A program made the translations under genes and the position numbers. From a virus, in the IMG/VR virus record IMGVR_UViG_3300035680_000091, positions 1-23,547 of that record: DNA of 23,547 nucleotides, one strand, 5' to 3'. Below, one piece after another: positions 1 to 8,400 of this stretch (its first letter is position 1; each line of letters begins with the position of its first letter). The notes under the pieces were generated by a model that was given only the letters and a program-made list of their open reading frames with translations, was not told the DNA's origin and made no database searches.

Positions 1-145
1 CGGCTGGAATTGTGTCTGATTTATTATCTGCAACTACCCGTGCGACTACTTGATATAGTCCAGGTGATCGCTTATCGGGATCGCTAAGATCTTCAATCAG
101 ACAATCAATGAGAAGATCCTTTAGTGTGTTGATTCCCTTGTCCAT
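1..145 (-). CDS. terS: Terminase small subunit (T7 gp18-like), 3' end outside window
   Basis: Partial gene: ATG at 145, about 48 codons visible, then it runs off the left edge. The small terminase subunit recognises concatemeric phage DNA and delivers it to the large subunit for packaging into the prohead. The readable N-terminus contains DLSDPDKRSPGLYQVV followed by DNKSD, which parallels the T7 gp18 stretch DLSDDERRSPQLYNAI and following. It lies after the fiber genes and a small membrane protein, as gene 18 does in T7, so the large subunit would be expected just beyond the window. The start follows the upstream stop by three bases, with an A/G-rich AAGAAG just before it. The family call combines motif and position; only the first third or so of the protein is visible. 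Confidence 0.8.
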   Translation of the reverse strand, partial: MDKGINTLKDLLIDCLIEDLSDPDKRSPGLYQVVARVVADNKSDTIPA

Positions 146-148
146 GTG

Positions 149-484
149 TCACTTCTTTTTCTTTTTGTTCTGGTATCGCTCAAGAAGGCGGCGACCCTTT
201 GAAACCGCAGAAGCTTTATCACCATAGTGATTCCATGCCTCTAGGCTTAGCTTGAGTCGGGTCTTACGTCCCTTCTCATCCTTTAGTGGTCCAGCTGCAG
301 AACCCATTCTAACTAAGAATGAACCCTGTCTACGAATTTCCTCTGGTGTCTTTGGCGAACGGCCAACAGGTGCCTTTAGGTTTGATCCAGTTGCTCTGTT
401 ATATTTGTTTCGACCAGCTTGGGTAAGACCACCCTTTGGATTCTTATCCTTCTTGGTCATGGAGACTGATGGTTTCTTTGGCAT
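149..484 (-). CDS. Small basic phage protein, DUF6321-like
   Basis: A 111-residue, very basic protein ending in a run of lysines. The core reads KGGLTQAGRNKYNRATGSNLK, then a TPEEIRRQGSFLVRM segment and PLKDEKGRKTRLKLSLEAWN. I remember this arrangement (KGGL..GR..YNRATGSNLK, then RR.GSF..R, then GPL.D.KGR.TRL) from small proteins near the terminase genes of many aquatic phages, catalogued I believe as DUF6321; the name is from memory. Its function is not established. High charge and position beside terS suggest nucleic-acid binding, but that is inference. The ATG overlaps the stop of the 38-aa gene by one base (TAATG), so the two are translationally coupled. Confidence 0.8.
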   Translation of the reverse strand: MPKKPSVSMTKKDKNPKGGLTQAGRNKYNRATGSNLKAPVGRSPKTPEEIRRQGSFLVRMGSAAGPLKDEKGRKTRLKLSLEAWNHYGDKASAVSKGRRLLERYQNKKKKK

Positions 485-600
485 TACTTCTTCTTCTTTG
501 GTGCCTTCTTCATAGGCTTACCTGTCTTCTTAGCAGCGGCCTTAGCCATTGCCATACCCTTAGCAGTATATGGGAATTCCTTCTTTCCAACCTTAGGCAT
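484..600 (-). CDS. 38-aa lysine/alanine-rich small phage protein
   Basis: A 38-codon gene starting at ATG 600, beginning MPKVGKKEFPYTAKGMAMAK and continuing with alanine- and lysine-rich sequence to a KKAPKKKK end. It contains about a dozen lysines and no acidic residue after the first quarter. I recall near-identical small proteins (MPKVG.K.FPYTA.G...AK) from cyanophages and other aquatic podoviruses, always unannotated. The start overlaps the stop of the upstream 43-aa gene (TGATG), and its own stop overlaps the next start, so three small genes form a tightly coupled string ahead of terS. Conservation and tight coupling argue that it is real. A DNA- or membrane-interacting role is only a guess. 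Confidence 0.75.
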   Translation of the reverse strand: MPKVGKKEFPYTAKGMAMAKAAAKKTGKPMKKAPKKKK

Positions 601-731
601 CACTTGCCTCCCTTGAAAAGCTTTGCAAGGGCAGTGATTGGAACAATGTGTGCGGCAATGTAGCCGACAACTAAAGTGAGGCCAGCAAACCAGATGCTGC
701 CAAGTAACGATTCGAATGAAGCTAAAATCAT
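600..731 (-). CDS. 43-aa single-span membrane protein, holin candidate by position
   Basis: A 43-codon gene starting at ATG 731, preceded by AAGGAG six bases upstream; the Shine-Dalgarno merges with the TAA stop of the 511-aa gene. The protein has a short N-terminus (MILASFESLLGS), one hydrophobic helix over about residues 13-35, and a positively charged end (KLFKGGK), predicting N-out/C-in topology. In T7 the holin gene 17.5 lies between the fiber gene and terS, the same place as here. Position and topology make a small holin or pinholin the first hypothesis, but no holin family motif is visible. It could equally be one of the small uncharacterised membrane proteins common in aquatic phages. 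Confidence 0.7.
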   Translation of the reverse strand: MILASFESLLGSIWFAGLTLVVGYIAAHIVPITALAKLFKGGK

Positions 732-741
732 TTGTTTCTCC

Positions 742-2277
742 TTATGGTGCGGGATCGCTTACGGGCCAGTAACCAAGACCTTGCATCACGCCTTTGTGAA
801 TATGCTTTTGAATTGCGTAACTATCGTGGTATATCAAACTCTGATATACGTAACCGCAATCCTGATAATAATATAACCACCAATCAACACAATCTTGGAT
901 AATGGCTTGTGTTTCTGGTGAGCTAATGTTGCTTGATAGTGTAGCCAAGACCGGATCAGTATCCGCTGTAAACGGTCTTGCTAGTGAAAGAGCTAGTAGG
1001 TGAATCTCAGTTGTTGCTGGATCAAACTTCCACTTTCTATTTGGATCTGCTCCATTATAGTTTGTAGGACCATTGACCCATGCGTTATTTGTATAGGTAA
1101 TTAACGCATCCTGTAGAATCAAGAACTTGGAATAGTGCATCCAGCCAGGACCATATGGTGTAGAGTTTATGTCTAAGCTACCACCAAGTGGATTCCAAAA
1201 GCTATAGTACTCATTTGTATTTGGAGTTGGATAGCTATTGGATGTTGTTCTGTTTATGATGTTATTTGGATCTGTATCCCAAGGAAAGTTCTCTAGGAAG
1301 TAACTAAAGTTATTTGTATTACTAAAGCGTTGACCCGTTCCGTTTCCTTTTGGTAACGAATTCCAGAATCTTTCAAACCAGCGGCGCATATTGGTATTTC
1401 TATTGAATGCGTTTGCTGGTATAGATGTTGAAAGGTCTGGTGTTCCGGGGGCATTATAGACCCACGAACCATACTTATGATTCCAACCGTAAACACCAAC
1501 GTCTGCACCAACGCCACAGATTCCTGCTTCAATCCACTTAAGCCACTCTGTTCTTAGATAGGTATCGTGTAAAGAATTCTTATCAGGGTCTGGCATCTGA
1601 AATCCAAAACCATCAGCTTTATTCATGTATAGAATGTTCTTATCCATTCCCATTTCACGAACATAGTTAGCTGTATAGTCTGGAACAATATCTGAACCAG
1701 AGATCTTGGTTGGAATTCCATATCCTGTGTAGATATAGACTTCAGCATCAGAGTGTGCTGAGTAACCAAATGATCCAACAAGCCAAAGCTTAAGTTGATC
1801 TCTCCACTCGTTTACTCTACCAGTAGAATTAAAGGGAAGTGTGTCTAGATCGGCTGCGTTAATTGCTGGGACTATTGTTGGTGGTGAGGTTTGACCTGGA
1901 ATAGATCTCCAACATTCTGGATATGGATTTGGTATCTTTGCGTTATCTGTTGTTCTAATAACATAGCGAGATGACATTGGAGACCAGATACCACCATATG
2001 CCGGAATACCGCCAGTAAATACGTTACCAGCTGGACTATTGATCATAAAGCGACGAATGCCGCGATCATATAAGTACGTCATGCTCTTTAGTGTTTCTTG
2101 AACACCAATCGCACTGTCGGCTGTGACACCAGAGTATCTCAAACCTGTAGCCGTATCGTAACTAGGTAAGCAATAGTTAGCTGAACTTGACCAACGAGCA
2201 TCGTTGCCGCCAAACGCAATAGCTCCGGAGAGGTGAGCGCATGGTCTTCTATCGACATTAAATAGTGGGTTTGGCAT
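742..2277 (-). CDS. Uncharacterised 511-aa protein, possible TIM-barrel/glycosidase-like virion protein
   Basis: A 511-residue protein without signal peptide or membrane helix, starting at ATG 2277 with AGG four bases upstream. I do not recognise the family. Strand-helix-like stretches such as LYDRGIRRFMINSPAGN (near 69-85), SFGYSAHSDAEVYIYTGYG (near 169-187) and EAGICGVGADVGVYGWN (near 250-266) give it the look of an alpha/beta barrel with acidic residues at strand ends, as in glycoside hydrolases. It is rich in tryptophan, tyrosine and asparagine, typical of carbohydrate-binding or virion surface proteins. It is the last large gene of the adhesion block. The FMINSP and G..xDxGVxG motifs have counterparts in the 578-aa protein at 18782-20518, suggesting distant homology. 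A receptor-binding or polysaccharide-degrading role is inference. Confidence 0.7.
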   Translation of the reverse strand: MPNPLFNVDRRPCAHLSGAIAFGGNDARWSSSANYCLPSYDTATGLRYSGVTADSAIGVQETLKSMTYLYDRGIRRFMINSPAGNVFTGGIPAYGGIWSPMSSRYVIRTTDNAKIPNPYPECWRSIPGQTSPPTIVPAINAADLDTLPFNSTGRVNEWRDQLKLWLVGSFGYSAHSDAEVYIYTGYGIPTKISGSDIVPDYTANYVREMGMDKNILYMNKADGFGFQMPDPDKNSLHDTYLRTEWLKWIEAGICGVGADVGVYGWNHKYGSWVYNAPGTPDLSTSIPANAFNRNTNMRRWFERFWNSLPKGNGTGQRFSNTNNFSYFLENFPWDTDPNNIINRTTSNSYPTPNTNEYYSFWNPLGGSLDINSTPYGPGWMHYSKFLILQDALITYTNNAWVNGPTNYNGADPNRKWKFDPATTEIHLLALSLARPFTADTDPVLATLSSNISSPETQAIIQDCVDWWLYYYQDCGYVYQSLIYHDSYAIQKHIHKGVMQGLGYWPVSDPAP

Positions 2278-2300
2278 AATACCTATTTCTGTTTAGTTTA

Positions 2301-2621
2301 TTAAGTAATTTCTAATATTGATACAATAACATCAATATCGTTTGCCGTTCCAGCAACCACTCTTAATGTGTTTCCTGATTCTAGAACAATAGGTGCATCA
2401 AGAATTTGCAGCGATGTTGCCATAGGAACATCGGCATTTGTGATTATTGAGTAAGCATTAGCACCCTTAACCAACTCAACTGTAATAGTACTGCTTCTGT
2501 ATAAATTGATGTTACTGCAGTTAATTGAGTTTACAATAGCTGTTCCAGTAACACCAGAATATATCGTAGTGGCGCTGGTAGATGTTACTTTAGTTCCAAC
2601 GCTTTTATATGTTTCTGGCAT
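2301..2621 (-). CDS. 106-aa conserved small structural-type protein
   Basis: A 106-residue protein, probably all-beta, rich in threonine, serine and valine. It starts at ATG 2621 with GGAG about eight bases upstream. The sequence (SATTIYSGVTGTAIVNSINC, then a VELVKG segment and a SLQILDAPIVLESGNTLRVV segment) follows a pattern I remember from small proteins of aquatic T4-like and T7-like phages: values of a property at an interface, followed by an IVLE.G..L.V motif. Such proteins are usually annotated only as hypothetical or structural. Its place between the LRR adhesin and the 511-aa protein suggests a small virion or fiber accessory protein. No catalytic motif is visible. Confidence 0.75.
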   Translation of the reverse strand: MPETYKSVGTKVTSTSATTIYSGVTGTAIVNSINCSNINLYRSSTITVELVKGANAYSIITNADVPMATSLQILDAPIVLESGNTLRVVAGTANDIDVIVSILEIT

Positions 2622-2624
2622 TTA

Positions 2625-2825
2625 TTATTCTCCATTCTTTGGCAAAGTCAAGCCAAAAAAGGTATACGCTTCTTCAGCTGAATCAAACCAGTACCAGCCA
2701 TCTGTTGGGTAGGTATGCTGAGTCTTTGTTTCTTTTCTTAGTTCATAGTTTGCATTTAATACAAAGTTTGGACCATGTAAAACAAAGCCATCATCATTTT
2801 TATAAAATCCTGATGTATCTTCCAT
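2625..2825 (-). CDS. 66-aa conserved aquatic-phage small protein (YP.DGWYWFDS motif)
   Basis: A 66-residue acidic protein starting at ATG 2825; AGGA lies eight bases upstream and runs into the stop of the preceding gene. It contains GFVLHGPNFVLNANYELRKE, then TYPTDGWYWFDSAEEAYTFFGL. I remember the combination of a GPNFV..NYEL segment with YP.DGWYWFDS.EEA..FF from many unannotated small proteins in aquatic phage fiber loci. No function is known to me. Its location directly after the large LRR protein and before the 106-aa protein suggests a co-translated accessory of the adhesion block, perhaps a fiber-associated or assembly protein. The conserved motif makes it a confident gene. Confidence 0.8.
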   Translation of the reverse strand: MEDTSGFYKNDDGFVLHGPNFVLNANYELRKETKTQHTYPTDGWYWFDSAEEAYTFFGLTLPKNGE

Positions 2826-2829
2826 ATGA

Positions 2830-5409
2830 TTATCCTGTTACAGTCCAACCCTTTGCCGTTGCGATTGTTGGGGTATCTCCTGCGGTTCCCCAGTTACCTG
2901 TTACGGTTATGGTTTTTGAAGTTACTGTTGGTAAGTTCGTGTAAATTTCGTTTAACTCATCTGCTGAAAGTAAACCAGGATTTGGTAAATTTATGTTTTG
3001 ATTAAATCCTGTTGCTCTTACACGAGATAGACTAGAACAACCAGTGAATATACTAGAAAAAATTGTAGTTGTTGCTGTTTGTTGAAAACTTAGGGCTGGT
3101 AGTTCTACTAAAGAAGAACAATTATTAAACATTGATTGATACGATGTTACAGTACTGAGTATTGGTATTACTCGTAATAGTGGTATTGTTTGTAATCTAC
3201 TACAGTTAGAAAACATACCATTAAAATTAACGCCACTAGATATATTTAGTAATGGTATTGTTTGTAAGCTACTACAGCTAGAAAACATACTACTAAAGTT
3301 AGTGCCATTACCAGTATTCAATAGTGGAATTGTTATTAGTGATTCACAGGTAGTAAACATAGAGCTAAAATCAGTACCCCTTGATGTATCTAGTAGTGGT
3401 ATAGATTTTAAAGAACGGCAAAAATTAAACATACTGCTAAAGTTAGTGCCATTAGGTGTATTTAGTAACGGTATTGTTTGTAAGCTACTACAGCTAGCAA
3501 ACATAGAATTAAAGCTAAGACCTTTTGACGTATCTAGTAGTGGTATAGATTTTAAATTAACACAGCTAGAAAACATACTACTAAAGGCAGTGCCACTACC
3601 TGTATTAAGTAATGGTATAGTTTTTAAGCTACTACAGCTAGCAAACATATCACTAAAATTCGTATTCTTTGCGGTATTTAAATTTGGTATAAACTGTAAA
3701 CTAATACAATTACTAAACATACTATTAAGGTTTGTTCCCTTTGCTGTATCTAGTAATGGTATAAACTGTAAGCTACGACATTGAAAAAACATCTGACTAA
3801 AGCTAGTGCCATTAGATGTATTTAGTAATGGTATAGTTTTTAAACTAGTACAACCATTAAACATTTGCGTAAAAGTAGTTCCACTAGCAGTATTTAGTTT
3901 TGGAATAGTTTTTAAGCTAACACAACCATTAAACATACCGGTAAAATCAGTTACACTATTACCTATGTTTAGTAGCGGTATTGATTTTAAGCTAACACAA
4001 CCATTAAACGCATTTTGAAAATTAGTATGAAGGCTACACCACTGAGTTCCTATAACTTTCTGTAACGCTCGCATACCATAGAATTGTAAACCAGAAGAAT
4101 TGAAATACGTGTTAAATGTCCCAATAAATTCAACTTGCTCTAGTAAATTCCATCGTATTGTTTGTGTTATGGTAGCAAATGTGAAACTAGATATATTATT
4201 TCCAGCTATTTTAAAATCTAAAAAGTTTACTCCAGATGATGAAGATAAAGACGTGTGTCTATTTTCTAAGTTAATTGAAGTTAGGTTTTGACCAGCCTGT
4301 GGTGTAATAGTTATCGTAACTGTTTTATAGCCGCGAAACTCATCTTGATTTGTTATTTGTGTATATGAATTACTATCGTATTGTTTCTGAACAGCAACAT
4401 TGGCATTTACATTTTGAGAGTTGCCATCACCCCAGTCAACTGTATAGTTACCGGATACGGTAAATCTTACAAAATTAGAATCATGGTTGTATACTGCAAA
4501 TGTTCCAACAATTTTTTGTTCTCCAGCAGAAACTGCTGGTAGCGGCTTCCAACCACCAATTGTAACTGTTGTTGGTGTTGAGAATTTCTTAGTAGTATTT
4601 GCCGTAATTCCAGTTACAGCTCCACCAGATACTGTAGCATATGCAATAAAATCATCACTGGAGATACCATTTAAATACACAGTAGGTTGTTCAGTATACC
4701 CAGATCCACCAGCAGTAATTGTAAATGCTCCAAGATTTCCAGTAACAACAGCCGTGGCAGCAGCATTACTTCCGCCACCACCAGAAAAAGCAACAGTTGG
4801 CGCTGATGTATATCCAGTACCACACACTATTCTTGGAATTGCTACGGCTTGCCTTGTTGATCCTGCTGTGCTTAAAGTAATTGTAGGTACTCCTACATAT
4901 CGACTTCCAGGATTTGTAATGGTAATACCAACTAATCTACCGTTTTCAATCACAGCAGTTCCTTGTGCTGTTGTTCCACCAGTAGCTGGAGCGGAAAAGG
5001 TAACTGTTGGTGTACTTGTATATCCTTCACCTTTATCGGTTATAATAACTTCAGCAACAGTATTCCACAAAGTTACGGCAAGTACGTTACCACCTGATAC
5101 AAACGCTACTCCTTCTGCTCCACTGCCTCCACCACCGGATATAGTGACTGTTGGTGCTGTAGAATAGCCTGTTCCTAAGTTTGTTATATTAACGGAAGTA
5201 ACGCTTCCATTTACAAGAGCAACAGTAGCAGTCGCTCCAGACCCATTTCCATTTGTAGGTCGAACGTATTCTGAATCGGAAGAGTCTTCAAGAGTATTAA
5301 AAGTATCTTCGCTGTTTAGAAAGGTTTTTGACGATGACATTACACCGCCAGTTAAATTTTTTAAATTAAACTTTCCAATATAACCGTTATTGTGTCTATT
5401 TTTTCTCAT
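2830..5409 (-). CDS. BspA/DUF285-type leucine-rich-repeat adhesin with PKD-like segment
   Basis: An 859-residue protein in three parts. Residues about 45-280 hold five degenerate glycine-rich repeats of the form GTGYSTAPTVTISGGGG. Near residue 326 is VDWGDG, the hallmark of PKD-like beta-sandwiches, in a segment that ends around 375. Residues about 466-800 carry 14 tandem leucine-rich repeats, mostly 24 residues long, of the type MFNGCTSLKTIPLLNTSNGT. This is the BspA/DUF285 repeat found on surface adhesins of bacteria, mycoplasmas and some protists. There is no signal peptide, which fits a virion protein. I chose ATG 5409 because it forms an ATGA overlap with the upstream fiber and gives an MRKNRHNNGYIG start; an in-frame ATG at 5421 is possible. 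The likely role is host-surface binding; the location points to a fiber, but this is inferred. Confidence 0.85.
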   Translation of the reverse strand: MRKNRHNNGYIGKFNLKNLTGGVMSSSKTFLNSEDTFNTLEDSSDSEYVRPTNGNGSGATATVALVNGSVTSVNITNLGTGYSTAPTVTISGGGGSGAEGVAFVSGGNVLAVTLWNTVAEVIITDKGEGYTSTPTVTFSAPATGGTTAQGTAVIENGRLVGITITNPGSRYVGVPTITLSTAGSTRQAVAIPRIVCGTGYTSAPTVAFSGGGGSNAAATAVVTGNLGAFTITAGGSGYTEQPTVYLNGISSDDFIAYATVSGGAVTGITANTTKKFSTPTTVTIGGWKPLPAVSAGEQKIVGTFAVYNHDSNFVRFTVSGNYTVDWGDGNSQNVNANVAVQKQYDSNSYTQITNQDEFRGYKTVTITITPQAGQNLTSINLENRHTSLSSSSGVNFLDFKIAGNNISSFTFATITQTIRWNLLEQVEFIGTFNTYFNSSGLQFYGMRALQKVIGTQWCSLHTNFQNAFNGCVSLKSIPLLNIGNSVTDFTGMFNGCVSLKTIPKLNTASGTTFTQMFNGCTSLKTIPLLNTSNGTSFSQMFFQCRSLQFIPLLDTAKGTNLNSMFSNCISLQFIPNLNTAKNTNFSDMFASCSSLKTIPLLNTGSGTAFSSMFSSCVNLKSIPLLDTSKGLSFNSMFASCSSLQTIPLLNTPNGTNFSSMFNFCRSLKSIPLLDTSRGTDFSSMFTTCESLITIPLLNTGNGTNFSSMFSSCSSLQTIPLLNISSGVNFNGMFSNCSRLQTIPLLRVIPILSTVTSYQSMFNNCSSLVELPALSFQQTATTTIFSSIFTGCSSLSRVRATGFNQNINLPNPGLLSADELNEIYTNLPTVTSKTITVTGNWGTAGDTPTIATAKGWTVTG
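3005..4011 (-). repeat. Tandem 72-bp repeats encoding the LRR array
   Basis: Fourteen in-frame tandem units, about eleven of them close to 72 bp (24 codons). Units 1, 12 and 13 are longer (25-28 codons) and the last is truncated. Invariant protein positions are Phe2, Cys5, Leu8, Ile11-Pro12 and Asn/Asp15 of each unit. The DNA is AT-rich: 16 of 60 bases are G or C at 3241-3300 and 21 of 60 at 3541-3600. Adjacent units share long DNA stretches, which would allow unit gain or loss by recombination or slippage. Confidence 0.9.
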
Positions 5410-8400
5410 GTCAAGAACCATCCTCTTGCTGTGCTAGTCGTTGTTGGTCCACTACCAGATACAGTTTGCCAAGTACCATCTCCGCGTAGGAAGGTTGTAT
5501 TGTCGGCTGTACCACTACCGAGTCTAGCTGTGTTAAATATTCCACTTGTTACATCTGAAGCTGCGTGAGTATGGCTTGTAGAAGCCTTGCCATCCAACGT
5601 TGTCTGTAGACTAGTAACGTCTGCGATGGCGTGAGCATGAGCAAGAGGTGTTCTCGCGTCCGATAGACGTGAGTCATTTCCCTGGCAGAAGGTGTTGGCT
5701 GTTGAGCCAAAGGAACTCGTTGTTATAACTCCACTAGTCGTTGTAATTAGTGGAAGATTGGCCGTACTGCCGATAGCACCAGCGTTTGTAATGTTACCGT
5801 GAGTATGGCTTGTAGAAGCCTTGCCATCTAGAGTTGTCTGTAGACTAGTAACGTCTGCGATGGCGTGAGCATGAGCAAGAGGTGTTCTCGCGTCCGATAG
5901 ACGTGAGTCATTTCCTTGACAGAACGTATTAGCCGCTGAACCGAAGGAACCCGCGGCTATAACTCCACCTGTTGTTGTAATCAGAGGAATATTAGCCGTA
6001 CTGCCGATAGCACCAGCATTTGTAATATTGCCGTGTGTGTGAGATGTTGGTACCCGTGCATCAGAAAGACGGGCATCATCACCAGCGCAGAACGTATTTG
6101 CTAGATTTCCAAATGTTCCTGTAGTTAAAACACCAGATGTGGTTGTAATAATTGGAAGACCAGCAGTAGAACCAATAGCACCAACGTTTGTAATGTTACC
6201 GTGCGTGTGGGCTGTTGGGGTTCTTGCGTCGGAAAGACGCGAGTCATTTCCTTGGCAGAAGGTGTTGACTGTTGAGCCAAACGTACCCGTAGTTACAACA
6301 CCAGCAGTAGTTGTAATAAGCGGTAAGTTTGCTGTACTACCAACAGCACCAGCATTTGTAATATTACCGTGAGTATGTGAGGCGGCAGCAAAAGCACTTG
6401 TGTTAGATGTTGCTGCGGTTCCCAATCCAAGGGTAGTTCTCTGAGCTGCTGCGTCATCGTCATCTAATAATGCCTTACCAGCTGCTGTAATATCCCCACC
6501 AAGTTTTGTTGTTGTAATAGACGAGTCTTTTACATCGAACTTCCACTTGGCTATTGTTGCTGGTGTACCAACCGAGCGATCTTCAAAAGTAGCATCAATA
6601 GTTGCTGTATCAATAAAGTTACCGTGAACGACTTCTGACACCGCAACACCAGAAGCATCTAGTTTGCTTGTTAATGGAAATCTACCACCACCAGTTGAAG
6701 GCGCTAAACTAATTACGGATAACGGTGTAATCGCACATATGTTATCTAGCGAGGTTGGAGACCATGAACCACTACTAGCGCCTAATATTGTCCCGTTAAC
6801 TGGAGATCCTAGTTCAGCGATATTAGCTAATGTATTAGATTCGTTTGCCCAAACGGTTCCGTTATATCTTAATATTTGTCCAGTGATCGGTGTTGTAATA
6901 TTAACATCGTGTATTTCATCTAATTCTTGTCCGTTGATAACCTTAACATAGATTTCACCAGCCGCTCCAGACGCTTTCTTAATAAGCCAACCCATAAAGA
7001 CACCATGGTTTGGTGCGGTTGGTCTATCAACTGTCATCTCACCAGTTATGATATCAAGCCAAAGGGCATTTCCTTCTTGGGGACTTATACCGTTTACAAG
7101 TTGGTTTGTGTTGATGCCACGAAGTAAACCGTTTGTTATGACATAGCCTGAACCATTGTTTCCAATTAGTTCTGCTGTAATGCCGACAGTTGCTGAAGAG
7201 TTAGCTTCAGATGTTGCATTTGCTAAGGCTACTGTTAACATTGTTGCTGCGTGTCCTCCAGTAATGCGAACAACACGACCAGCAAGAATATCGTTTCCAG
7301 TATTATTCCATACCTTAACGTATTGATCTAAACCAACTTTAGCTTTTACGTTTTCGTTTAACGATGTTACCAAAGCCTCTTCTGTCTGACCGTAGAAGAG
7401 TTGTCCACTAACAAATGAGAAGGGGGCTAGGGCTGTGTTAAAAGAGATCTTATCTAGCGTTACTGAATTTGTGTTTTTCCACGTTGTTGTAGATAGATCA
7501 TAAGTTAGAACTTGCTCATTGGTTGGCGATGTTATAACAACATCCGTAAGACCGTCTAGATTTGTTGCTCCCACGCTTAGCGCTGCCCACGTCCTATCGC
7601 CTCTTAAGTAGGTAGAAGCAGAAGCTGTACCCGTTGCAAGGTTTGCTGTGGAAATCTTAGATGTTGAATCCAACAAGGCTGGACCATTGGGTTGACCGAA
7701 TTGATCTTCAATCGTTAATAGACCAAAGCCAACTGTAGTATCGGTATAATCCTTAGTCGCTGCATCTTGTGGGTGTACTGGATTACTGAGATTAAGTCCG
7801 GCCTGTGTAACTAATCCGGGTTCCCACGACGTACCATTCCAACTCAGTATATTGCCAGTTGTGGCGTTTGATTGTTCAATGATGCGTGGAGATACGGTTG
7901 GCTGTTCTTCAACATAGCACCGCATGTATTGAACTTCTAGTTCTGGTTGGGGACTCGTTGAAGCCTCGCAGAAAACACCACAACCAACTTGAAGAATTTG
8001 ATCTACAAATCCAGTTGTTTGAATAACCGTATTAAGGCTGTTTGCGAAAAGTGCAATCTCGTTGTTTGATGCCCGAATATCAATATCAACCCAGTTTAGT
8101 GCGCTAATTCCCGTATCTACGGAAGAGCCAGCTTCTGTGCTTACTGGTTTATCTATGAAATGCCACGTCGTTTGTCCCGGTCTTACACCAACAGCAGCAA
8201 ATTTCTTTAATGTTGATGTCATGGTATAGAAACCAACAATATAATTTGTGTTTGCGCTAACGGCTGTTCCACGAACTCGAACTCTAGCCTTCAAGCGGAT
8301 AGACGTATCAGTAAGTTTCTTTTGAGAAGAAAGTCTAATCTGACCTGTTGAGTTTGCGGTTGATGCTTGAGCTGAGACAATGGCAGTTTGACCCGGAGAG

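Noticed and set aside
3005-4011. CRISPR-like array, because of regular repeats
   Set aside because: The repeats are 72-bp coding units in one open frame with a protein consensus, with no separate repeat and spacer parts.
3302-4018. Plus-strand repetitive frames opposite the LRR array
   Set aside because: They have the same 24-codon period as the true minus-strand repeats, so the repeat structure is inherited. Only the minus frame gives the LRR consensus.
4487-5167. Plus-strand open frame (about 226 codons), Pro/Val-rich
   Set aside because: It is antisense to the glycine-rich GTGY..PTV repeats of the LRR protein; proline and valine richness is the mirror of glycine and threonine codons.
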